Positions 20,337-27,136 of a stretch of DNA of 27,136 bases are shown here, in pieces. The stretch's first letter is position 1. Each line of letters starts with the position of its first letter. The translations under genes were made by a program, and so were the position numbers. The notes below the pieces were generated by a model that made no database searches, was not told where the DNA came from, and saw only the letters and a program-made list of their open reading frames with translations. Where the stretch lies: assembly GCA_047639615.1 (NCBI GenBank), contig JBLIOL010000027.1, positions 1-27,136 on the forward strand, written 5' to 3'. Source of the stretch: CAYWNK01 sp047639615 (GTDB taxonomy: Bacteria; Planctomycetota; UBA1135; GCA-002686595).

Positions 20337-23300
20337 AAACGCGGACGCCTCCCCCGTAGTCGGACACGATCAATCGCTCGCCGCCCCCGTCTGCTACCGG
20401 CACGGGCTGGACGATCAACGCAGAAGCGTACTCGGATGTCTGCAGGGTCCCGCTTGGGTGAGTATCGGTGAATGCACCCGCTCCGGCAGTCGGGTCGAAG
20501 GTGACGTGCACGACGCCGACTCGGCGTACGGCCACGACAAGGTACGCCTTGCCTTGGTCGACACCCAGCACTTCGAGGTCGAGGATGATATTGTCAAGAT
20601 CATCAAAGAGGCTCGGGGGAGTGCTCCACTCTGCAAAGATATCAAGGGCAACATCATTGTTCGGGTCTGCGGCGGAGAGGATGTCCTGCACCTCGTACGC
20701 GTAGATAGCTCCCGTTAGATCCGAAACGAGTGCGTAGGCTTTGTCGCCGATCCGCACCGAATCCACTTCCCAGGTGAGGCCTGGATTGCGCGATCCGATA
20801 GCCTTCGGCAAGGCTGACTTCAGGAATTCGGGGTCCGTGGGGATCAGCTCACTCCCGATCGGTCTCCAGTAGGTAGTCGGCACCGTGCCTACTTCTGCCA
20901 CCTCCCAGAATTGAACAAGCCCATGACCTTGCTCCTGCTCCCAGAGTGAACCGGGAGTTGGGAGCCAGCCGGTGTGGTCGGTAAAGATCGTCCAATCAGG
21001 GTCCGCATTGATCTTGCCGCAAGGAACGGCGATGACCCACTTGCCCCAGGCTGTGTCTTCTATGTTCCTGACTTCGATAGCTCTCGGCGCTGAGGTGTGA
21101 ATCGACCCACCGGGGTCCATCAACAGATCTGCGCCACCGTTAGGATTCTCGATTTTCCCCGCGCGCAGCCACCAATCCTTCGCGAGGAGCCCCTCGGCAG
21201 TATTGGTATCACGGGGCATGTTGTTGAACTCGGGGTGAGTCACCAATTGCCGTGGGTTCGCGAGGATGAGGCCTGTCGCTGTGAGGGCGGCGTCGTCTTG
21301 AGCTAGAGGCTGGAGGAGCGTCTTCAAAATCAGGTCATCTCTACCAAAAACACTCAGACCTTCAGGCGAAGACAGGCGCGTGCCAAACACCAAGGGCTCA
21401 TGCCCTCCAGCCTCAAGGAAGTCATTCAACTTCGGAAAGTGCCCCGCCATCAGGTAGTAGGGCCGCGGAATCAGGCCATACGAGTCATCGAATGGCAGAA
21501 AGGTCCACTTATTCGTAATCGTAGGCGGGCTACCGCTCGAGTGCTGGTACTTCATCAGCATCCAACGATCACCCTTCCCAAGATCATCCAAGATCACTCC
21601 GGAGGAGAGGAGGTACTCCTCACCGGCGTTGGGACCGGCCCACACAGAGCCGGCATCCATTCGGTGGGATCCTGCAGGGCCGAAGGTCGAGGCTGCGGTG
21701 GATTGGACTTGCAGGCTCGGGTCCGACGCCGGCCCAGTAACGGACAGGAACCCCAGGCTGGGGAACTTGCCGTCGTTGGCACTGATGATGAACGACTCAG
21801 GATCAACAACGCTCTGGACCAATCCGAAGGCCTGACTGCCCTCCAAGGAATCGATTGAGCGCAAATAGGTACCTAGGGGGGCGCCCAGATGTATCCCCTG
21901 CGGAAAGGCTCCCGGGTGAACTACCGAGAGGCAGAACCCCAGCAGGTTTTGATCGAAGGTGGAGATATCGGGCAAGCGGTAGTTGTGGATGACGTTGAGT
22001 TCATCACCACTGGGCTGAATGGACGGGAAACGCACCTGCACACCACCCGCATCAAACCAGTTGTCGAAATTGAAGCCCGGTGTAAGGCTAAGCACTCCAT
22101 TGCTGAATCCGCCCTCAGCCACACCGGGATCTACGCGATAAAAAATGGTGCGGCGCGTGCCCTTCAGGTCTGAAGCATGGGTGCCGCCCCACTCCAAGTC
22201 AGAGCCGTAGGTCACGCCCTCGTTCGCGTTGTTGAAGAGTTGGGTTACCAAAGGAGAGCCGTCATAGGTCACGGCCAAGATTGGGCCATGGGTCGGGTGC
22301 TCCACCAGCGCCAAGCCCGTGGCATAGCCGTGCTCCTCGCCATTCCCTACTCCAACGGCATCCGGAAATTGGGCCACCATGGGGATGCAATCTGTCAAAA
22401 CTCCGCCGTCGTCCTGGCAGTCCTTTGCAATCTCTACACCTTCGTGGTGATCGATGGCCATGGTCTGGTTCCAGGTCAGCCGATCCTTCACATCGAACCG
22501 CATCCACCCCAAGTGGTCGACGGTGGTGTAAAGGTGAGCTCGGTTAGAGTTGGCCGGAGTGTCCCGCTCGACCAAGACGTCATTGAAGAAAGGACGCTCC
22601 GCCCGATCGATGATCGGTTCTTCCAGATAAGGCCGGTCATTCGGGGAACTGCGGTAGAGCATGTGACCGTACAGCGCGTCGACGCCAACCGCATAGTGAG
22701 TGTCGTTCCCCATGACCGGACCCCAGTCCACGGACGGAGGCGTGAGCGTGCCTGAGAATTGCTCCGGGCAGAAACCGATCCTCACCAAGCCGTGGTGCCC
22801 CATCGACACATAGATGTCAGCACATTCATCGCCGTTGGCCTTGATGTAGGAGTCGACGCACATGGCTCCCGCCACGGACCGCCCATACTCGTAAGGAGTG
22901 AGGGCATGGATGTCATTGCCCGCGATCTCGAAGTACGGGTGATTGCCTAGGGTAACCTCAACCAACGCTGCGATAGGCATCGGAATCGGGCTCGCCGCGA
23001 TAGCATGCACGTCAGCGAGTCGGTACACGCGCAAGCGCGACTTGCTCTTTTTGCCGAAGGTGGCCACGAGATAGCGCTCGCCATCAATGGTCATCACGTC
23101 CACGTCCGAGCACCACCGGCGACTGTTTTGCGTGGCCACATTGGCATTTCCAGAGTCGTCGATCAGCCACGCTTCGTTGGTCGTAGAAGAGACGTCGGCC
23201 TGCATGAACCAAAGCCCGTCACGGCCGGCGGCAATGTACAAGTAGTCATTGCTTCCGTTGGTTGGCTCCGTCTGGGCCAGCGGATCCAGCAGCATGCGCG

Positions 23301-23427
23301 CGGCCAAGACTCCTTTGGTCCCCACGCGGACCTTCTTGGATCCATTGACAAAATCGAAGCCAGTTTGATCGAAGTTCCCCGAGGCATTCTGGGTTTGGAT
23401 GAAGGTCATCTCCCCGCCCTCTGCCAC
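20326..23427 (-). CDS. Very large secreted propeller-like protein (LVIVD-type repeats), N-terminus frame-shifted
   Basis: 1033 residues are read from GTG 23427, the only standard start codon in frame. The frame stays open upstream to TAA 23610-23608, and the extra codons encode the end of a clear signal peptide: PLAVLALILAPLSQAQ, then IAPFTTQLDTLASSRTRAIE and a first repeat strand WVYVAEGGEMTFIQ. The ATG that would begin this peptide is 23599 (MQYNLAARR) and is out of frame because of the 7-bp repeat tract at 23555-23587. Repeats of LVIVD-like type recur: YLYIAAGRDGLWFMQAD (about 62), DIYVSMGHHGLVRIGF (about 203), HLYTTVDHLGWMRFDV (about 297), YLVVAVRRVGVVHVTFD (about 965) and LIVSDYGGGVRVYGR at the end. 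This predicts one or more beta-propellers. The function is unknown. Codon usage and GC look lower than in the neighbours. Confidence 0.8.
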   Translation of the reverse strand: MAEGGEMTFIQTQNASGNFDQTGFDFVNGSKKVRVGTKGVLAARMLLDPLAQTEPTNGSNDYLYIAAGRDGLWFMQADVSSTTNEAWLIDDSGNANVATQNSRRWCSDVDVMTIDGERYLVATFGKKSKSRLRVYRLADVHAIAASPIPMPIAALVEVTLGNHPYFEIAGNDIHALTPYEYGRSVAGAMCVDSYIKANGDECADIYVSMGHHGLVRIGFCPEQFSGTLTPPSVDWGPVMGNDTHYAVGVDALYGHMLYRSSPNDRPYLEEPIIDRAERPFFNDVLVERDTPANSNRAHLYTTVDHLGWMRFDVKDRLTWNQTMAIDHHEGVEIAKDCQDDGGVLTDCIPMVAQFPDAVGVGNGEEHGYATGLALVEHPTHGPILAVTYDGSPLVTQLFNNANEGVTYGSDLEWGGTHASDLKGTRRTIFYRVDPGVAEGGFSNGVLSLTPGFNFDNWFDAGGVQVRFPSIQPSGDELNVIHNYRLPDISTFDQNLLGFCLSVVHPGAFPQGIHLGAPLGTYLRSIDSLEGSQAFGLVQSVVDPESFIISANDGKFPSLGFLSVTGPASDPSLQVQSTAASTFGPAGSHRMDAGSVWAGPNAGEEYLLSSGVILDDLGKGDRWMLMKYQHSSGSPPTITNKWTFLPFDDSYGLIPRPYYLMAGHFPKLNDFLEAGGHEPLVFGTRLSSPEGLSVFGRDDLILKTLLQPLAQDDAALTATGLILANPRQLVTHPEFNNMPRDTNTAEGLLAKDWWLRAGKIENPNGGADLLMDPGGSIHTSAPRAIEVRNIEDTAWGKWVIAVPCGKINADPDWTIFTDHTGWLPTPGSLWEQEQGHGLVQFWEVAEVGTVPTTYWRPIGSELIPTDPEFLKSALPKAIGSRNPGLTWEVDSVRIGDKAYALVSDLTGAIYAYEVQDILSAADPNNDVALDIFAEWSTPPSLFDDLDNIILDLEVLGVDQGKAYLVVAVRRVGVVHVTFDPTAGAGAFTDTHPSGTLQTSEYASALIVQPVPVADGGGERLIVSDYGGGVRVYGR

Positions 23428-23554
23428 GTAGACCCAGGCACCATCAGCACTGCACTCGATAGCGCGTGTCCGGGATGATGCTAGAGTGTCTAGTTGGGTT
23501 GTAAATGGGGCGATCTGAGCTTGGCTTAGTGGGGCCAGAATCAGGGCGAGGACA

Positions 23555-23587
23555 GCGAGCGGCGAGCGGCGAGCGGCGAGCGGCGAG
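23555..23587 (-). repeat. 7-bp tandem repeat tract (GCGAGCG on the plus strand), 4.7 copies
   Basis: Four full copies of GCGAGCG (23555-23582) are followed by GCGAG. A further single copy lies at 23600-23606, directly before the ATG at 23599. Each copy changes the reading frame by one base. From ATG 23599 the present tract leads to a stop at 23446-23444 after 51 residues. Removal of one copy, or addition of two, would join the ATG to the signal peptide and the 1033-residue frame. Confidence 0.92.
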
Positions 23588-23610
23588 GTTGTATTGCATG
23601 CGAGCGTTTA

Positions 23611-23778
23611 AGTTGTAATGGGTTGCGAATTCCCGAAGGACCGAAGCTAGCACACCCTCCATGATCCTGCCGGGCGGGTCTCTGACACAGATCGCCACTC
23701 CCGGAATGAGCCCGAAGCACATGGACCAGGACGAGAACCTGGCGAGAGGCCCCGCCCAGGGTCTACCGTGCGGCGCCC
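23611..23778. promoter_or_regulatory. Short divergent intergenic region
   Basis: This region separates the giant minus-strand gene from the plus-strand methyltransferase/kinase fusion and should hold both promoters. On the minus strand, TTACAACTTAAA (about 23618-23607) is the only AT-rich patch close to ATG 23599. No convincing -35/-10 pair or Shine-Dalgarno was identified for either gene. I see no small gene in it. Confidence 0.3.
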
Positions 23779-25503
23779 ATGACCAACCCTCTGAACGATG
23801 CCGCTGATGCCCTGGACCGGGGGGAGCCCTGGAGGGAGGTGTTGGAGGAGCTGCTGCGGGAGCTTCCGGCCGAGCGGGCGGAGGAGTGGATGATGCGGCT
23901 CAACGAGGGGCGCGCGAGCTTCGCGTTGACCTTGGCCGGTGGTGGTGGCGAGGCACTGCTGATTGGGGAGGCGCTGTCGGGGACGGCGGTGGGCTTGGAG
24001 CAGTTGGGCTTTCGGGTGTGCACCGTGAGTGACGAGGTGCTCGGGCTGCGCATTGCGAATGGGCGTGCAGGCGGGCTGGGGCAGGCGGCGCGTTTGCCGG
24101 CAGGTGTGGTAGCGCAGGCGGACAGCTTGCCCTTCCGGAACCGGGCCTTCGATCTCGTGGTGCATGAGGGTGGACCCGCGGCGGGTTGGGCGGCGGTGCT
24201 GCCGGAGTTGGAGAGGGTTACGCGCGGCGAGTTGGTACTGATCGGTGACAACCCGCTGGCTTACAAGCGCGCGCTCGGACGGCGCGGAGAGTTTGAACAT
24301 GCCCAGCCCGTGAGCTTGGTCGCGCGCTGGCTGCGGCCGCGGGCGGATGAGGCGCGCCTGGCTGGGTATCGGGGCATGCTGCGCGAGCGCGGTTTCGAAG
24401 GCCTGCGCTCCTATGCACTCTACCCCCACGCGCGCGAGTTCAGTCATGTGGTTGGGCTCGACGGGGAGGGGCCGGAGCTGACCATCGGACGTCGCGAGAA
24501 ACAGAACAAGATCAAGCTCTGGGGCAAGCGGCTGGGACTGTTCGCGCACTTCACGCCGAGCTTTTGCGTACACGGGGCGAAGCGTTCAGGACGCTCGCGC
24601 ATGGAACGCATGCTGGGCGCGCTGGCGGAGCGCACGGGATTAGCGCCGGGGCGCGTGGAGCATCTGGTGGCCACGCGTTCGAATACGGCGCTGGTGCTGA
24701 CCAAGGGCACCGATGCCATGAGCGTGCACGTGCCGCTTTGTCCGGCGAAGCACGTGTTGACCCAGGTGCATCACGACTTCTTGAAGCGCGTCAGGGCGGA
24801 GTTCCCGGGCGTGCCCGTGCCCGAGCCGCTCTTTTCGGGTGTTTTGGAAGGCACGTGGCTGCAGGCGGAACGCCGCTTGGGCGGCATGACGGCGCCGCAC
24901 CTGACCGGCAGAGCAGCGGCGACGGATACGCTCATGGGCGAGCTGGCGCGCATGTTGGCGTTGCTAGTGGTGCGACCGGCGCAGGCGCTGAGCTTGGAGT
25001 GCTACGAGCGCTTGCTCGGGGATCGCTGCCGCGAGGTGCAGGCGCGTTCGGGCGTCGCGTCTACGGCACGCGCACTAGGGCGGATGCTCGACGAGGGGCG
25101 CGAGCGTTTGGTGGGCCAGCGCATGCCGCTGATGCTCTACCACGCGGATATGCGCGCCAAGCATGCGCAGACGGAGGCCTCCGGGAAGCTCATCGGCGTG
25201 CTGGATTGGGGCGCGAGTGAATCCGAGTTCCTGCCCCTGGCGGACCTCGGTCACTTCCTCCTGCACCAGTCGAAACAGATCCAAGGCGGCACGGTCGGCG
25301 AGGCTTGGCAACGCCTGCGGCATCGGGACGCACTGGCAGCGGCGGAACAAGATGCGTTGAATGGGTACGGCTCTGCACTGGGCTTGGAACGCGAGACCGA
25401 GGATGCGCTGCTGGACATGCTTCCGCTCTTCGTGGCGGGCATGGCTGAGCGCAACTGGGATTACTCACGTCCTGCGTGGGTTCAGCGCCAGTTCGGCCTA
25501 TAG
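23779..25503 (+). CDS. Fusion of a SAM-methyltransferase-like domain and an aminoglycoside-phosphotransferase-fold kinase
   Basis: A 574-residue protein. Residues about 55-230 follow a class I methyltransferase plan: a first strand EALLIGEALSGTAVGLEQLG with a degenerate glycine loop, an AQADSLPFRNRAFDLVV strand as in motif IV, and later VTRGELVLIGDNPLA. Residues about 280-560 form an APH/choline-kinase-like domain. Its catalytic loop is H455-A-D457-M-R-A-K-H462, where the usual metal-binding Asn (HxDxxxxN) is His, followed by D476 (GVLDWGASE) for the second metal site. ATG 23779 is the first usable start. Methyltransferase/kinase fusions such as WbdD cap surface polysaccharides, although WbdD has a different kinase type. 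A role in glycan or cell-surface modification is only a suggestion. Confidence 0.75.
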   Translation: MTNPLNDAADALDRGEPWREVLEELLRELPAERAEEWMMRLNEGRASFALTLAGGGGEALLIGEALSGTAVGLEQLGFRVCTVSDEVLGLRIANGRAGGLGQAARLPAGVVAQADSLPFRNRAFDLVVHEGGPAAGWAAVLPELERVTRGELVLIGDNPLAYKRALGRRGEFEHAQPVSLVARWLRPRADEARLAGYRGMLRERGFEGLRSYALYPHAREFSHVVGLDGEGPELTIGRREKQNKIKLWGKRLGLFAHFTPSFCVHGAKRSGRSRMERMLGALAERTGLAPGRVEHLVATRSNTALVLTKGTDAMSVHVPLCPAKHVLTQVHHDFLKRVRAEFPGVPVPEPLFSGVLEGTWLQAERRLGGMTAPHLTGRAAATDTLMGELARMLALLVVRPAQALSLECYERLLGDRCREVQARSGVASTARALGRMLDEGRERLVGQRMPLMLYHADMRAKHAQTEASGKLIGVLDWGASESEFLPLADLGHFLLHQSKQIQGGTVGEAWQRLRHRDALAAAEQDALNGYGSALGLERETEDALLDMLPLFVAGMAERNWDYSRPAWVQRQFGL

Positions 25504-25523
25504 GCCTTGGCCCTGGGCGCTCG

Positions 25524-25565
25524 ATAGGCCCCTCCATAGGCCCCTCCATAGGCCCCTCCATAGGC
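25524..25565. repeat. 12-bp tandem repeat, 3.5 copies
   Basis: ATAGGCCCCTCC is present three times without change (25524-25559), followed by ATAGGC. It lies in the 91-base gap between the fusion gene stop and the fadE start. No open frame with start context uses it. Confidence 0.9.
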
Positions 25566-25594
25566 ACTGTGTCCCCCCGCTTAGCTGCTCCCCT

Positions 25595-27136
25595 ATGACG
25601 CTCCTCGTTCTCGCACTGCTGGCCGCTTTGGCCTTCGCTCTCCTGCTCGCTGATCGGCCTGGCTTGGCTGCCTTCGTGCCCCTGGTGCTTGGGCTTGGGA
25701 TCTGGCAGGTCTTTGGTTCGCCGGGCTATGCGCCCTGGATCGTGGCCGTCTTGCTGGTGGCTGTGGTCGCCCTGCCGGAGGTGCGCCGGGGCTTGATTTC
25801 AGGGCCGGTGCTCAAGGCCATCGGGCCCGACCTGCCGACCATCAGCGAGACCGAGCAAGTGGCCCTGGAAGCGGGCACGGTTTGGTGGGACAAGGACCTC
25901 TTCAGCGGCAACCCGGACTGGAACAAGCTGCTCGACTTTCGCGGCCCGGGCCTGACCGAGCGCGAGCAGAGCTTCCTCGAGAACGAAGTCGAGGAGCTGT
26001 GCAGGATGGTGGACTGCGAGGAGGTCGACAAGCTCGGCGACCTGACGCCGGAGGCTTGGGCCTTCTTGGGCAAGGCGGGCTTCATGGGCCTGATCATCCC
26101 CGAGGAGTACGGCGGGCTGGCCTTCTCGTCGGAAGCAGTCTCCGCGATCATCACCAAGGCTTCGACTCACAACGTGACCCTGGCGGTCACGATCATGTTG
26201 CCCAGTAGCCTGGGCCCGGCCGAGCTGCTGCTGCACTACGGCACCCAGGCTCAGCGCGATCACTTCCTGCCGCTGCTGGCACGCGGCGAAGAGATTCCGG
26301 CCTTCGCTTTGACCGAGCCCTTCGCCGGCTCCGACGCGGGCGCCATGCGCGCGCGCGGCGTGGTCTGCGAGCGAGAGATCGACGGCAAGACCGTGCTCGG
26401 TCTCAACCTCAACTGGGACAAGCGCTACATCACCTTGGCGCCCAACTGCACGCTGCTGGGCCTGGCCTTCAAGGCCGAGGACCCGGACGGTCTGTTAGGC
26501 CAGCCCAAGGACTACGGCATCACCTGCGCCCTGGTGGCGGCCGACCTGCCCGGCGTGGAGACCGGACTGCGCCACGACCCTTTGGGCGTGAAGTTCATCA
26601 ACGGCCCCACCACCGGCAAGGATGTGTTCATCCCCATGGAGCGCGTGATCGGCGAGCAGGGTGGCTTGGGCCAGGGTTGGCGCATGCTGATGGACTGCCT
26701 ATCGGCGGGACGCGCGCTCTCTTTGCCGGGTTTGGCCGCAGGTGCGCTGCAGACCTGCACGGCCACGGTTACCGCCTATGGCAGCCTGCGCGAGCAGTTT
26801 GGTATGCCCATCGGCAAGCTCGAAGGCGTGGCCGATCCCATCGGACGCATCGCCGGAACCTCGTGGATGATCACCGCGGCACGCGAGCTCACGGCCTCCG
26901 CCGTGGCCAGCGGCGAGAAGCCCTCGGTCATCTCAGCCATCATGAAAGCCTGGTGCACGGAAGCCATGCGCGACGGCGTCAACGACGCCATGGATGTGCA
27001 GGCGGGGGCCGGCATCTGCCGCGGCTCACGCAATGTGCTGGCGCGCTACTACCAGGCGATTCCGATCGGCATCACCGTGGAAGGCGCGAACATTCTAACG
27101 CGTACCTTGATCGTCTTTGGGCAGGGTGTCTTGCGT
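25595..27136 (+). CDS. fadE: FadE-type membrane acyl-CoA dehydrogenase (3' truncated by window end)
   Basis: The first 514 codons of a long acyl-CoA dehydrogenase are visible; the E. coli FadE has about 814 residues, so the C-terminal domain lies outside. The N-terminus has hydrophobic segments (MTLLVLALLAALAFALLLAD; FVPLVLGLGIWQVF; WIVAVLLVAVVALP), as in FadE, which sits in the inner membrane. The following domain matches FadE closely: AGTVWWDKDLFSGNPDW, IIPEEYGGLAFS, FALTEPFAGSDAGA, WDKRYITLAPNCTLLGLAFK, NGPTTGKDVFIP and ITVEGANILTRTLIVFGQG. It catalyses the first step of beta-oxidation of medium and long acyl-CoA. The start ATG 25595 has no clear Shine-Dalgarno. Confidence 0.93.
   Translation, partial: MTLLVLALLAALAFALLLADRPGLAAFVPLVLGLGIWQVFGSPGYAPWIVAVLLVAVVALPEVRRGLISGPVLKAIGPDLPTISETEQVALEAGTVWWDKDLFSGNPDWNKLLDFRGPGLTEREQSFLENEVEELCRMVDCEEVDKLGDLTPEAWAFLGKAGFMGLIIPEEYGGLAFSSEAVSAIITKASTHNVTLAVTIMLPSSLGPAELLLHYGTQAQRDHFLPLLARGEEIPAFALTEPFAGSDAGAMRARGVVCEREIDGKTVLGLNLNWDKRYITLAPNCTLLGLAFKAEDPDGLLGQPKDYGITCALVAADLPGVETGLRHDPLGVKFINGPTTGKDVFIPMERVIGEQGGLGQGWRMLMDCLSAGRALSLPGLAAGALQTCTATVTAYGSLREQFGMPIGKLEGVADPIGRIAGTSWMITAARELTASAVASGEKPSVISAIMKAWCTEAMRDGVNDAMDVQAGAGICRGSRNVLARYYQAIPIGITVEGANILTRTLIVFGQGVLR

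Noticed and set aside
23647..24573. A 308-residue open frame on the minus strand.
   Set aside because: It is antisense to the methyltransferase/kinase fusion, has Arg/Pro/Gln-rich composition with no domain, and the plus-strand protein has recognisable motifs across the same DNA.

Overview
The window is GC-rich, densely coded bacterial DNA, most likely from a Planctomycetota chromosome of the marine Saltatorellus-like kind. This placement is inferred. It rests on the secreted FG-GAP protein with a C-terminal domain I associate with that lineage (Cys-rich opening, 'NSTG' motif, ending in a 'YRDP...DAL' pattern), on the ECF sigma/anti-sigma/CHAT cluster, and on the acyl-CoA gene content. No rRNA, tRNA, insertion sequence, CRISPR array or replication origin was found.

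Layout. (1) 1-1591, plus strand: the repeat-rich tail of an unidentified protein, then an Isc-type [2Fe-2S] ferredoxin translationally coupled to ispH. (2) 1626-11944, minus strand: a tightly packed operon-like run, read from the right as thiolase, 3-hydroxybutyryl-CoA dehydrogenase, acyl-CoA dehydrogenase, MeaB-type G-protein chaperone, B12 mutase large subunit, B12 mutase small subunit, small HTH protein, second acyl-CoA dehydrogenase, MBL-fold hydrolase, BtuF-like protein and a DUF481 outer-membrane protein. (3) 12288-17232, plus strand: ECF sigma factor, zinc-finger membrane anti-sigma factor, exported CHAT-domain protease-like protein and an orphan protein, with strong foldable elements at the gene junctions and a hairpin terminator after the last gene. 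(4) 17233-17730: a non-coding stretch with repeats. (5) 17731-23607, minus strand: a very large propeller-like secreted protein, the FG-GAP protein and a nitrilase-family amidase. (6) 23779-27136, plus strand: a methyltransferase/phosphotransferase fusion and the first 514 codons of a FadE-type acyl-CoA dehydrogenase that runs off the window.

Main points. The mutase would normally be labelled methylmalonyl-CoA mutase, but its two specificity positions are Phe90 and Gln208, the pair that marks isobutyryl-CoA mutase (Tyr and Arg in methylmalonyl-CoA mutase). With the neighbouring butyryl-CoA-type dehydrogenase, 3-hydroxybutyryl-CoA dehydrogenase and thiolase this suggests a route isobutyryl-CoA to butyryl-CoA to two acetyl-CoA. 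Enoyl-CoA hydratase is the one step missing from the window. Second, the large propeller protein has its signal peptide encoded across a tract of 7-bp repeats. With the four full copies present here its ATG is out of frame; with three or six it would be in frame, which looks like a phase-variable switch. Third, the anti-sigma/CHAT junction can form a hairpin of about 160 nt in the plus-strand RNA. All seven transition differences between its arms are in the direction that gives G-U pairs, and the preferred CHAT start codon lies in the stem.
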